Below are positions 49,081-59,179 of a stretch of 59,179 bases of DNA, piece after piece. Origin of the DNA: Betaproteobacteria bacterium. GTDB lineage: Bacteria > Pseudomonadota > Gammaproteobacteria > Burkholderiales > Sulfuricellaceae. The notes under the pieces are model-generated. The model was not told the DNA's origin. It did not search any database and saw nothing but the letters and a program-made list of their open reading frames with translations. Position 1 is the first letter of the stretch; each line of letters opens with the position of its first letter. The DNA is taken from NCBI GenBank assembly GCA_021373185.1, contig JAJFTF010000014.1:1-59179 (forward strand), in the 5' to 3' direction. Made by a program: the position numbers and the translations under genes.

Positions 49081-49237
49081 AACCGCAAAGGCGCAAAGAA
49101 CGCAAAGGAAACCGGAGATGCAGGGGTGGGCGGTTTTGTCGCCCAACGTGCAAAAACAATGTTTTTCTGGAATTTTCCCGGTCACCAGATGGATTTTATG
49201 TCCTTGTTTCCTTTGCGCCTTCGCGTCTTTGCGGTTA
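49081..49237. repeat. Intergenic inverted repeat, CGCAAAGG family, copy 4
   Basis: AACCGCAAAGGCGCAAAG..CGCAAAGGAAAC (49081-49113) is mirrored by GTTTCCTTTGCGCC..CGTCTTTGCGGTT (49207-49237), with about 93 nt of spacer. It fills the gap between pgpA and pncC. Confidence 0.85.
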
Positions 49238-49256
49238 ATGAACTGCGATTTCCAGG

Positions 49257-49748
49257 ATGATGGACGAAACGCTTTACCAACTGGCCGAGGAAGTCGGCAA
49301 GGCCTTGCAACAGCGCGGCATGATGCTGGCGGCAGCGGAATCCTGCACCGGCGGCTGGATCGGTGCGGCGGTCACGGCGGTGCCGGGCAGTTCCGGCTGG
49401 TTCGACCGGGGGTTCATCACCTATACCAACGACGCCAAGCAGGAAATGCTGGGCGTATCGGCGGCGACGCTGGCCAAATTCGGCGCGGTCAGCGAGCCGA
49501 CGGTACGGGAGATGGCGATCGGGGCGCGGAAAAACAGCCATGCCCACGCGGCGCTGGCGGTCAGCGGCATCGCCGGCCCCGGCGGCGGCTCGGCGGAAAA
49601 GCCGGTGGGCAGCGTATGTTTCGCCTGGAGTCTGGCGAATGAAGAGGTTTTGAGCGAGACGCGAATTTTTGCCGGTGACCGCGGCGAAGTGAGGCGGCAA
49701 GCCGTGGTGCATGCGCTACAGGGTTTGTTGGTGCGGCTGGAAAGCTAA
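49257..49748 (+). CDS. pncC: Nicotinamide-nucleotide amidohydrolase (CinA C-terminal type)
   Basis: PncC deamidates NMN to nicotinic acid mononucleotide in the NAD salvage cycle. The 163-residue protein is a stand-alone CinA C-terminal domain with AAESCTGGWIGAAVTAVPGSS (starting about residue 25) and SGIAGPGGGSAEKPVGSV (about 102-119). The N-terminal CinA half is missing, as in the E. coli enzyme. Confidence 0.94.
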   Translation: MMDETLYQLAEEVGKALQQRGMMLAAAESCTGGWIGAAVTAVPGSSGWFDRGFITYTNDAKQEMLGVSAATLAKFGAVSEPTVREMAIGARKNSHAHAALAVSGIAGPGGGSAEKPVGSVCFAWSLANEEVLSETRIFAGDRGEVRRQAVVHALQGLLVRLES

Positions 49749-49766
49749 GCTGGAAAAAGGTTTTTT

Positions 49767-49888
49767 AGCCACGGATTAACACAGATAAGCACGGATAAAA
49801 CATAGGGTTGGAAGCCTTATCCTTTCTTCCCAAGAGAATAAGCCCAAGCCCCTGAAATCCGTGAATATCCGTGTTAATCCGTGGCTAA
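49767..49888. repeat. Intergenic inverted repeat, AGCCACGGATTAACAC type
   Basis: TAGCCACGGATTAACAC..CACGGAT (49767-49796) is mirrored by ATCCGTG..CCGTGTTAATCCGTGGCTA (49857-49888). The stem is long and the spacer about 60 nt. It lies between pncC and recA and is different in sequence from the CGCAGAGG and GTGAGG families. Confidence 0.82.
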
Positions 49889-49988
49889 TGGTTTTTCCGG
49901 GGAGGTTATTGCTTAAGTATGCCGGATCGGCTTACCAGCATGGCGCTCTTATGCCATAATTGAACGATTGTTTTTAAAGGGAACTACC

Positions 49989-51020
49989 ATGGACGAAAAC
50001 AGGAACAAGGCGCTGGCTGCCGCACTATCCCAGATCGAAAAGCAGTTCGGCAAGGGCTCCATCATGCGCCTGGGCGACGGCGAAGTGGTCAAGGATATCC
50101 AGGTGGTGTCCACCGGCTCACTGGGGCTGGATATCGCGCTGGGCGTGGGCGGCTTGCCGCGCGGACGGGTAGTGGAAATCTACGGCCCGGAATCTTCCGG
50201 AAAAACCACGCTGACCCTGCAAGTCATCGCCGAGATGCAGAAGCTCGGCGGCACCGCCGCGTTCATCGATGCAGAACATGCGCTCGACCCGCAATACGCG
50301 CAGAAGCTCGGCGTGAATGTTTCAGACTTGCTGATTTCCCAGCCCGACACCGGTGAACAGGCACTGGAAATCGCCGACATGCTGGTGCGTTCCGGTTCGG
50401 TGGACATCGTGGTGATCGACTCGGTGGCGGCGCTTACGCCCAAGGCCGAAATCGAAGGCGAAATGGGCGACTCCCACATGGGCCTGCAGGCCCGGTTGAT
50501 GTCGCAGGCGCTGCGGAAGCTCACCGGCAACATCAAGCGCACCAACACCCTGGTGATCTTCATTAACCAGATCCGCATGAAAATCGGCGTCATGTTCGGC
50601 AACCCGGAAACCACCACCGGCGGCAATGCGCTCAAGTTCTACGCCTCGGTGCGCCTGGATATCCGCCGTACCGGTGCGATCAAGAAGGGCGACGAGGTGA
50701 TCGGCTCGGAAACCCGCGTCAAGGTAGTCAAGAACAAGGTGGCGCCGCCGTTCAAACAGGCCGAATTCGATATCCTCTACGGCGAGGGCATTTCGCGCGA
50801 GGGCGAGATCATCGAGCTGGGCGTGGCCCATAAGCTGGTCGAGAAATCCGGTGCCTGGTACAGCTACAACGGCGAAAAAATCGGCCAGGGCAAGGACAAC
50901 TCGCGCGAATACCTGAAAGAGCACAAGGATATCGCCACCGAGATCGAAGCCAAGGTACGCGCCGCTGTCGGCGTGAGCGGCCTGCCGTCCACGGTTGATC
51001 CCGACACGGTGGATGCCTGA
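49989..51020 (+). CDS. recA: Recombinase RecA
   Basis: RecA is the strand-exchange protein of homologous recombination and coprotease for LexA. The 343-residue protein starts [20 protein letters not shown] and has the Walker A motif [10 protein letters not shown] (about 66-75). The L2 loop region [16 protein letters not shown] follows. A AAAGGGAA ribosome site precedes the ATG. I could find no CTGT-N8-ACAG LexA box in the 100 bp upstream. Confidence 0.98.
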   Translation: MDENRNKALAAALSQIEKQFGKGSIMRLGDGEVVKDIQVVSTGSLGLDIALGVGGLPRGRVVEIYGPESSGKTTLTLQVIAEMQKLGGTAAFIDAEHALDPQYAQKLGVNVSDLLISQPDTGEQALEIADMLVRSGSVDIVVIDSVAALTPKAEIEGEMGDSHMGLQARLMSQALRKLTGNIKRTNTLVIFINQIRMKIGVMFGNPETTTGGNALKFYASVRLDIRRTGAIKKGDEVIGSETRVKVVKNKVAPPFKQAEFDILYGEGISREGEIIELGVAHKLVEKSGAWYSYNGEKIGQGKDNSREYLKEHKDIATEIEAKVRAAVGVSGLPSTVDPDTVDA

Positions 51021-51453
51021 AGTCAGTCTGCGCGAGCGCGCTCTGGGGCTGTTGTCCCGGCGCGAACATTCCCGCCTTGAGTTGCGGCGCAAGCTGGCCG
51101 CGCACGCCGAAGATGGCGACGAACTGGACGCACTGCTCGACGATTTCGAAAAGCGCGGCTGGCTGTCCGAGCAGCGTTTTGTCGAGCAGGTGATTCATGC
51201 CCGCAGCGGTCGCTACGGCAGCCGCTATGTGGTTCATGAACTGCGGGAAAAAGGCGTGGCCGAGGCATTGATCGAGCAGGCGCTGCCGCAGTTGAGGGAA
51301 AGCGAGCTTGAAGCCGCCCGCGCGGTATGGGCAAAGAAATTCGGACGGCAGCCGGAGGATATGAAAGAGCGCGCCAAACAGACCCGTTTTTTGCAGAGCC
51401 GGGGATTCGGCCTCGATATTATCGGCAAGGTGCTGCGCGGTGACGAGCATTGA
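51013..51453 (+). CDS. recX: Regulatory protein RecX
   Basis: RecX limits RecA filament growth. The 146-residue protein is made of helical repeats with [14 protein letters not shown] and [15 protein letters not shown]. The ATG at 51013 lies inside the recA end, so recA and recX are translationally coupled. Confidence 0.94.
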   Translation: MPEVSLRERALGLLSRREHSRLELRRKLAAHAEDGDELDALLDDFEKRGWLSEQRFVEQVIHARSGRYGSRYVVHELREKGVAEALIEQALPQLRESELEAARAVWAKKFGRQPEDMKERAKQTRFLQSRGFGLDIIGKVLRGDEH

Positions 51454-51482
51454 AGCCGGCATCGCAAAATGGAAGATTTTCG

Positions 51483-51833
51483 ATGAAGAAAATAGGGTTG
51501 GGTTCGTTCCTCGCGGTTCTGTTGCTGCTGTTGTCAGGTTGCGACTACCTGCCCTTCGGTTTTACGCCGGTAAAGGACATTGTCGCTTCGCCCACCCAGT
51601 TCGAAGGCAAGGAAATCCGGGTAAGGGGAACGGTCAAGGATGTGACCAAAATCCCGCTCGTCGATATCCGTCTTTATTTGCTGGATGATGGCAGCGGGGA
51701 AGTGACCGTGCTTGCCGGGAACGATTTGCCGGCGGTGAACGATACCGTCACCGTCAAGGGCGTGGTCGAAAGTGCCGCGATCCTGGGCGGCCAATCCATC
51801 GGATTGCGAATCAAGGAAACGAAACGGTTCTAG
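51483..51833 (+). CDS. Small OB-fold lipoprotein
   Basis: The 116-residue protein has a lipoprotein signal peptide with lipobox LSGC (Cys20). A beta-rich domain follows (about 35-115, IRVRGTVKDVTKIPLVDIRL and VNDTVTVKGVVESA) that looks like an OB-fold (tRNA_anti/bacterial OB lipoprotein type). Function unknown. It starts 29 nt after recX. Confidence 0.78.
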   Translation: MKKIGLGSFLAVLLLLLSGCDYLPFGFTPVKDIVASPTQFEGKEIRVRGTVKDVTKIPLVDIRLYLLDDGSGEVTVLAGNDLPAVNDTVTVKGVVESAAILGGQSIGLRIKETKRF

Positions 51834-51860
51834 CCATCGGTCAACATGAAACGATGGCGT

Positions 51861-51918
51861 GTAGGAGCGACCTCCAGGTCGCGAATTTTGTGATTCGCGA
51901 CCTGGAGGTCGCTCCTAC
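51861..51918. repeat. REPIN-like perfect hairpin
   Basis: A 26-bp arm beginning GTAGGAGCGACCTCCAGGTC (51861) is perfectly mirrored by 51893-51918, with a 6-nt loop TTTGTG. Each arm contains its own palindrome CGACCTCCAGGTCG. The GTAG(G) head and nested palindrome are those of REP elements mobilised by RAYT transposases; two REPs in inverted order form a REPIN. No RAYT gene is in the window. Confidence 0.85.
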
Positions 51919-52002
51919 ATTCCGTTTTAAAAGTAGCGAATACTTGGCGTAGTTGGCGCGTCATCCGCACATTTAGAGATATTGTGTTATGGGAACTCAA
52001 GA

Positions 52003-54630
<2,628 letters not shown>

Positions 54631-54682
54631 CGATCAACCTGATTTGCGCCGAACCTTCGTTTTTGCGCGTCGGGGTTTCGCG

Positions 54683-55627
54683 CTATGCGGCAGTTCGTTG
54701 TCCAACGTGAAAACCGCCATGGGGCGGTTGCTGCAAGACGCCGCCCATCTCCCTTAATGCGGTTTTCAAGGCGTCGAGCGGGAGTGGGCGGCAAAGAAAG
54801 TTTCCCTGCATGACCCTGCACCCTTCCTGATACAGCATCATCATTTGCCTCAAATCCTGCACGCCACAGGCCACCATGCTCAGCCCCTGTTTTTCCGCCA
54901 TCGCCAGAACGGATGCGATGATTTCTCTCGCTCCGCTTCCGTCAGCAAAACGCCAGAAAAATGAATGGTCGATCCAGATGGCATTGACCGGGAACTGTTT
55001 CGGGTAAGAAAGGGCTGAGCGATCCGAACCGAAATCGCGGACAGCAATGCGGACGCCGGTATCGGCCAATTTTCTCAGGATTGGAGTCAGCGCCCGATGA
55101 TTTTCCAGGAGCGCGCTTTCGCCGATTCCGCATTCGATCAGCTCCGGTCGGATGGCGGCGTCATTGATCGATTCACGAAGATATCCGTCCAGCCGGGGAT
55201 CCATCAGTTGCTGCGCCGAGAGTCGAATCGTCGTGCGCATGACCGGCAACGCTTCCCGGTTCATCGAACTGGCGTGCATACAGGCCTTGCGCACTGCCCA
55301 CTCGGACATGGCCTTTTCCATGGCAAGACAACCCAGCCGCGAAGTAGGTGCGCTACCGGAAGGCATCGGTCGCCCGGCATGGCTCCAGTGAACCCGCGCT
55401 TCCGCCCCGGCAATTCTGCCGTTGAACATATCGACCTGAGGTTGGTAAAGCAGGTGCGGTTTTCTGTGTTGAGGCGTGCCATCTATTTTGGTTGATAAAT
55501 ATCCCCGTACGGATTTTTTCGTCACAGCGTGGATTGAAGTGATTGCCTCCCCGGCGACCGACGCACCATAGGCGTGGTTGGCTGCCTGTGGAGAGATTAT
55601 GTTCTTGCTGCCATATGGCACGTTCAT
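54683..55627 (-). CDS. Degenerate EAL-domain protein
   Basis: The 314-residue protein is one EAL-type domain (about 55-300) after a variable N-terminus. The phosphodiesterase signatures are broken: EAL reads EAR (76-78), the Asn metal ligand position reads Arg in TIRLSAQQL, DDFG reads RDFG (197-200), KID reads WID (218-220) and EGVE reads CGVQ. It should not hydrolyse c-di-GMP and may act by binding a ligand or partner protein, as other degenerate EAL proteins do. It lies among chemotaxis-type genes. The target is unknown. Confidence 0.85.
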   Translation of the reverse strand: MNVPYGSKNIISPQAANHAYGASVAGEAITSIHAVTKKSVRGYLSTKIDGTPQHRKPHLLYQPQVDMFNGRIAGAEARVHWSHAGRPMPSGSAPTSRLGCLAMEKAMSEWAVRKACMHASSMNREALPVMRTTIRLSAQQLMDPRLDGYLRESINDAAIRPELIECGIGESALLENHRALTPILRKLADTGVRIAVRDFGSDRSALSYPKQFPVNAIWIDHSFFWRFADGSGAREIIASVLAMAEKQGLSMVACGVQDLRQMMMLYQEGCRVMQGNFLCRPLPLDALKTALREMGGVLQQPPHGGFHVGQRTAA

Positions 55628-55723
55628 GGCGGGTCTCCTGCCGATGCATTATGGGGGGCTTGGCATTTTGCGGCGCTTTGCCGGCAATAAATGCCAATCG
55701 GTATTTCCCAAGGTGGAAACTGT

Positions 55724-55951
55724 TTACCCCGTGGGGTTCCAGTTCTCGCATGCAGCCTCCGGCGCCAATTTTCTGGGGAGCTGCCATGAGGGTTTTTTAC
55801 TCCCGTCCGGGATGTTTTGGCAGTATCCGATAGTATCCGCCAAGCTGTGACAATAACCATCCAGCAACACACGGGCGCCTTCCCATTTTTCACAGGTGCA
55901 ACAGACCGTTGTAGCCAAGGGAGTAACGATAATATTCGGAATTAACGGCAT
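55724..55951 (-). CDS. Small cysteine-containing hypothetical protein
   Basis: I use the ATG at 55951 (75 residues), preceded by AAGGA at a 9-nt spacing. The frame is open further upstream but that part is A/T-rich and unlike coding sequence. The segment VCCTCEKWEGARVLLDGYCH has a CxxC and spaced Cys that could bind a metal. The tail is basic. No family is recognised. It lies between the EAL protein and another small cysteine protein. Confidence 0.6.
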   Translation of the reverse strand: MPLIPNIIVTPLATTVCCTCEKWEGARVLLDGYCHSLADTIGYCQNIPDGSKKPSWQLPRKLAPEAACENWNPTG

Positions 55952-56266
55952 ATTCAGAGTCCTTGACATTAAGTGTGTGAAAAATTGCAGATGATTCACC
56001 ATAGCCGAACAAAACCCGAATTTGGCGCTTGGCAGAAAAAACAGGTTATCCCTACCCTGAATAAGGGTATTTCCCCTATAAAAAAATAAAGAAATTTCGT
56101 ATATCAATATCCTTTTCTCTTCGCTAATGTTAATTGCATAAGGTCGTTTTTTTGATGCGCGACATGGCATCAAAAAGGCGTTCAGGTCGTTTTTGCCGCC
56201 TTTGACATGGCGTTAGACGAACTTCATGGCTCTTGTAAGTAAACATTATTTACACTGGAGAAAATC
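55952..56266. other. 315-bp intergenic region between two divergent small genes
   Basis: A/T-rich. It contains TACCCT at 56053-56058 and AGGGTA at 56064-56069, an inverted repeat spaced by 5 nt. A hairpin TTTTTGATGC / GCATCAAAAA lies at about 56148-56175. A repeated AGGTCGTTTTT occurs at about 56140-56150 and 56182-56192. These could be operator or promoter elements for the divergent genes, but I cannot assign factors or -35/-10 boxes with confidence. Confidence 0.45.
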
Positions 56267-56482
56267 ATGCCTGGTATATCTGTCCTGCAATTGCAACAAA
56301 TGATGGGATCGCCTGCATTCAAAAATTACGTGCATGGCGTTTCGCAGACCCAGTTGATTCGGGAAATTCAAATGGAGCGGGGCGATGAACCGTGCTTTGC
56401 CACCGAAAGGCGCCATGATTGCGCTCAACTTTGCGAATGGCGTCGGGATTGCCGCAAATTGATGGCGGCTTGGCTACGCTAA
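56267..56482 (+). CDS. Small conserved-type hypothetical protein with Cys-rich C-terminus
   Basis: The 71-residue protein has a good ribosome site (GGAGAAAATC before ATG). The N-terminal half is helical, and the C-terminal PCFATERRHDCAQLCEWRRD has three cysteines in a spacing that could bind a metal. Tail WLR. Short proteins of this type occur in related betaproteobacteria as far as I remember; the function is not known. It precedes the STAS-cheW genes. Confidence 0.65.
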   Translation: MPGISVLQLQQMMGSPAFKNYVHGVSQTQLIREIQMERGDEPCFATERRHDCAQLCEWRRDCRKLMAAWLR

Positions 56483-56599
56483 GTTGAATGCCAGTTTCAT
56501 GAGACGCTTGAATGGGTTGGCTAGGCGCTTCCTGTTGGCGGTGGAAAGGGCAGGAAAACTGCCGCAAGCGTCGATATTCTTAAGCAAGGAGATTTGATC

Positions 56600-56947
56600 A
56601 TGATGCAAATCGCTGTAAAAAATAGAGATGACATAACCGTGCTGCACCTTAACGGTCGCTTCGATTTCAGTAGCCACCGCGATTTTAAAAATGCCCATGA
56701 TGTCGTATTGCAAACGGAAGGACTCAGGGAGGTCGTGGTGGATTTAACCGAGGTGGAATACATGGATAGCTCGGCCTTGGGCATGCTTTTGCTGCTGCGC
56801 GAGAAAGCCAACCTGTCTAACATCGATGTCTCCCTGCGCAGTTGTGACGGTTTTGTTCAGCAGATCCTTGAGGTGGCAAATTTCCAGAATATTTTCAATA
56901 TTTCGCCAATGATCGGACCTGTGGGGCCGAATAAAAAACAACATTAA
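56600..56947 (+). CDS. STAS-domain anti-sigma-factor antagonist-like protein
   Basis: The 115-residue protein is a single STAS domain: [16 protein letters not shown], then the phosphorylatable Ser region [15 protein letters not shown] (about 52-66). Such proteins switch anti-sigma factors or signalling partners through Ser phosphorylation. No kinase gene is next to it. AAGGAG precedes the ATG at 8-nt spacing, and cheW follows at 17 bp, so the two probably share a message and signalling pathway. Confidence 0.9.
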   Translation: MMQIAVKNRDDITVLHLNGRFDFSSHRDFKNAHDVVLQTEGLREVVVDLTEVEYMDSSALGMLLLLREKANLSNIDVSLRSCDGFVQQILEVANFQNIFNISPMIGPVGPNKKQH

Positions 56948-56964
56948 ATCAAGGAGACAACGAC

Positions 56965-57465
56965 ATGTCAGAATCCAGGCAAGACGCCACATCTTCCAAG
57001 GTCACGGCGGGCGTCAATGAATTTTTGACCTTTACTCTGGGCCATGAAGAATACGGCATGGAAATCACCAAAGTGCAGGAAATACGCGGTTACGACGCAG
57101 TCACCAAGTTGGCCAACACGCCGGAATTCCTCAAGGGGATTACCAACCTGCGCGGTATCATCGTGCCGATTATCGACATGCGCATCAAATTCAACATGGC
57201 GCACGCCGAGTATAACGACCTGACGGTGGTGATTATTATCAATGTCGCTCACCGCGTCGTCGGCATGGTGGTGGACGGCGTTTCCGACGTGATCACTCTC
57301 GCTCCGGATCAGATCAAGCCGGCGCCGGAATTCGGCGGCGCCATCGACACCAAGTACGTGATGGGCATCGGTGCGGTGGATGACCGGATGCTGATTCTGG
57401 TGGATATCGAAAAACTGATGTCCAGCCAGGACATGGATCTTGTCGAAACGGCTGCGGCAGCCTGA
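56965..57465 (+). CDS. cheW: Chemotaxis coupling protein CheW
   Basis: CheW couples chemoreceptors to the CheA kinase. The 166-residue protein has a CheW domain with [20 protein letters not shown] (from about residue 20), [17 protein letters not shown] and [12 protein letters not shown]. Next to it are a STAS protein and, 1 kb further on, a chemoreceptor, so it probably serves that receptor. No cheA is in the window. Confidence 0.95.
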   Translation: MSESRQDATSSKVTAGVNEFLTFTLGHEEYGMEITKVQEIRGYDAVTKLANTPEFLKGITNLRGIIVPIIDMRIKFNMAHAEYNDLTVVIIINVAHRVVGMVVDGVSDVITLAPDQIKPAPEFGGAIDTKYVMGIGAVDDRMLILVDIEKLMSSQDMDLVETAAAA

Positions 57466-57527
57466 TCGCGGTTACGCTGGAAGAATCTCGCTTATCTGTA
57501 AATTATCATATCCAGATGGAATATTTC

Positions 57528-58319
57528 ATGAAGAGAACAAGCATAAACACTGGTGTCGCCATCGCGACGGTCGGTCTTTTCATTGGCCTCCCCGCCGCCC
57601 AGGCGGAAGACAAGGAACCGGCGGCGACGCCTTATCGCCCGACAGTATCCAACCCCGCCGAGCTTTCAGAGCCGGGCTGGCTGGAACTGGAGTTGGGCTG
57701 GCAACGCATTCGCGGTGGCAGCGACATTCAGCGCGACAGCCAGCCGCTGACGGCCAAGCTGGCCTTCAGCGAGGATTGGGGCGTTCTGGTGAGCACTGAA
57801 GCCGGTGTGCGCCGTACCGATCTTGACGACATCAGCTACACTGGCGTGGGCGACACCACCTTGCTGTTGAAACATCGCATCGGCGGCGAATCGGAAAAAA
57901 GCGGCGCTTGGGGAGTCGAGGCAGGCTACAAGGAACCCACCGCCAAGGACACCATCGGCAGCGGTAAAAAAGATTATCTGGTCAACATGATTTACAGCGT
58001 CGATGGTTTTGGCAACCGCCTCGACCTCAATCTCAACGGCACCCACATCGGCGCCATCAACGAGGGCGAGGGCCGCACCCAGTATGGCTGGGCTGCGGCG
58101 CTGTCGCGAGGCTTGGACGACTACTGGACGGTGTTTGGCGAGTTGAGTGGCGCTTACCGCCGCGCCACGCCGGCTTTCACCCAGTTCTTGGCAGGAGCCA
58201 GTTACAACGTCAGCAAACGGGTGGTGGTGGATGCCGGCGCAGCACGCGGGTTGTCTAGTGTTTCACAGGATTGGACGGCATTTGTGGGTATCACTGTGCT
58301 GACGGCGCGGTTGTGGTGA
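57528..58319 (+). CDS. Outer-membrane beta-barrel protein (MetA-pathway of phenol degradation-like)
   Basis: The 263-residue protein starts MKRTSINTGVAIATVGLF with a signal peptide (about 1-26, ending AQA). Amphipathic strands follow, ending in an aromatic residue (LTARLW), as outer-membrane barrels do. It resembles the family annotated MetA-pathway of phenol degradation, often near transport or degradation genes, but none is present here. Substrate unknown. Confidence 0.75.
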   Translation: MKRTSINTGVAIATVGLFIGLPAAQAEDKEPAATPYRPTVSNPAELSEPGWLELELGWQRIRGGSDIQRDSQPLTAKLAFSEDWGVLVSTEAGVRRTDLDDISYTGVGDTTLLLKHRIGGESEKSGAWGVEAGYKEPTAKDTIGSGKKDYLVNMIYSVDGFGNRLDLNLNGTHIGAINEGEGRTQYGWAAALSRGLDDYWTVFGELSGAYRRATPAFTQFLAGASYNVSKRVVVDAGAARGLSSVSQDWTAFVGITVLTARLW

Positions 58320-58429
58320 CGCCTTCGCTGGCTGGTTCGGTCTGCAGCTTTTGTGGTTGTTAGGCTTTAAATTGTAAGTGTGAGATGGCGGCTATCAGGC
58401 CCATGGATAACTAGATGGAGGAGAGAAAA

Positions 58430-59179
58430 ATGTCACTCGCTAATATGAAGGTTGGCATGAAACTGGGATTCGGCTTTGGAGTGGTTACCTTGCTGATGAT
58501 CGTCGTTGGGGCGATAGCATGGGGAAAATTGGGAACAGTCGAAACGCGATGGAAGGATTTTGAGAAAATCACCCTGATGAAGAAGAGCGCCGTCATGGAG
58601 GGGTACATCAATCTCGGTAACGGTATTCATCATTTCAAGAATTTTATTCTGCGTGGCGGCGACTACAGCGCCAAATTCATGCAAGACATGGATGCCATGG
58701 ATAAAATTGAGCAGTCATACCGTGCCACAGGGTATGTTTCAGATGAAGAAGAAAAGTTGCTTGGCGTCATCAAGGATAGCACCAAGATTTATCGTAATGG
58801 CATGACCAGGCTGGTCGAACTGAAATCCCAAAAAGCAGACATTACCGATCTTGATAAGGCTGTGGCAGGGGCTGACAAAGCCATTTCCGGGGCTTTAACC
58901 AAGTTCTATCAACTGACGGAGAGCAGCGTTCAAGCAGAATCCAACGGGTTCTCTGGGTTGATATCGACGACGCAGCGAATGTTGGGTGCCGCAGTAATAT
59001 TGTCGATAATACTGTCGGTCATCCTTGCCATATTTATCACCCGCGGCCTGCTCAAACAACTCGGCGGCGAACCGGACTACGCCGCAGAAGCGGTACACAA
59101 GATCGCCGGCGGCGACCTGTCGATGGATCTCACCATCAAGACAGGCGATACCACCAGCCTGATGTATTCGCTGAAAAAC
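58430..59179 (+). CDS. Methyl-accepting chemotaxis protein (N-terminal part, cut by window end)
   Basis: The open frame starts with a GGAGGAGAG ribosome site and reads through 250 codons to the window edge without a stop. It has TM1 (about 10-35), a four-helix-bundle periplasmic sensor (about 40-180) with GGDYSAKFMQDMD, TM2 (about 183-205) and the start of a HAMP domain (LGGEPDYAAEAVHKIAGGDLS). The signalling tip lies beyond the window. It fits the nearby cheW. Confidence 0.9.
   Translation, partial: MSLANMKVGMKLGFGFGVVTLLMIVVGAIAWGKLGTVETRWKDFEKITLMKKSAVMEGYINLGNGIHHFKNFILRGGDYSAKFMQDMDAMDKIEQSYRATGYVSDEEEKLLGVIKDSTKIYRNGMTRLVELKSQKADITDLDKAVAGADKAISGALTKFYQLTESSVQAESNGFSGLISTTQRMLGAAVILSIILSVILAIFITRGLLKQLGGEPDYAAEAVHKIAGGDLSMDLTIKTGDTTSLMYSLKN

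Overview
The window reads as one contiguous stretch of a betaproteobacterial chromosome. The gene content and order (ilvB-ilvH-ilvC-psd-pssA-leuA, glyA-nrdR-ribD-ribE-ribBX-ribH-nusB-thiL-pgpA, the rsmI/lpoA/yraN/diaA/dolP neighbourhood, recA-recX-alaS) and the GC-rich coding style suggest a free-living Nitrosomonadales-type organism (Gallionella/Sulfuricella-like). The genus is a guess. Most genes are housekeeping. The accessory material is a restriction-modification pair, a B12-riboswitch-controlled RiPP locus, several signalling proteins and a scatter of long intergenic inverted repeats.

Layout. 1-190: 5S rRNA and its terminator, the end of an rRNA operon. 223-2614: birA-coaX-SPOR protein, tightly overlapped. 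2620-10014 (minus): FAD oxidoreductase, rfaE2, dolP-like, diaA-like, then an AT-rich restriction endonuclease and N6-adenine methyltransferase wedged between diaA and yraN, then lpoA. rsmI diverges from lpoA. 10923-13359 (minus): hypothetical protein, holC, pepA. 13469-15657: lptF-lptG. 15690-17597 (minus): an overlapping sigma factor/DUF3619/DUF3106/RDD unit. 17786-25449: branched-chain amino acid and phospholipid genes, including a 27-residue leader peptide before leuA, then a malate dehydrogenase. 25452-29345: DUF2069, HugZ-like, YihY and PilZ-like proteins. 29540-32718: YqhA-like protein, a thioredoxin, TolC and a membrane-fusion protein without a pump. 32865-36125: a large PAS/GGDEF/EAL protein.

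36126-38066 is the most unusual region. It holds a decayed scrap of a membrane-fusion-protein gene, a complete cobalamin riboswitch closed by a 9-bp P1 helix, a 15-bp intrinsic terminator, a 51-residue peptide gene and an overlapping radical SAM/SPASM maturase. This matches the CbpA/CbpB family pair as I recall it: a predicted peptide-modification system whose expression should fall when B12 is plentiful and whose product and function are not known to me.

38249-54630 returns to housekeeping: mog, darP, pmbA, a K+ channel, glyA, nrdR, the riboflavin genes (with a ribBX whose GTP cyclohydrolase half has lost its zinc cysteines), nusB, thiL, pgpA, pncC, recA, recX, an OB-fold lipoprotein and alaS. 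Gaps between genes hold inverted repeats, one of them a perfect 26-bp REPIN-like hairpin. 54683-59179 is a signalling region: a degenerate EAL protein, two small cysteine-containing proteins, a STAS protein, CheW, an outer-membrane beta-barrel and the first 250 codons of a methyl-accepting chemotaxis protein cut by the window end.
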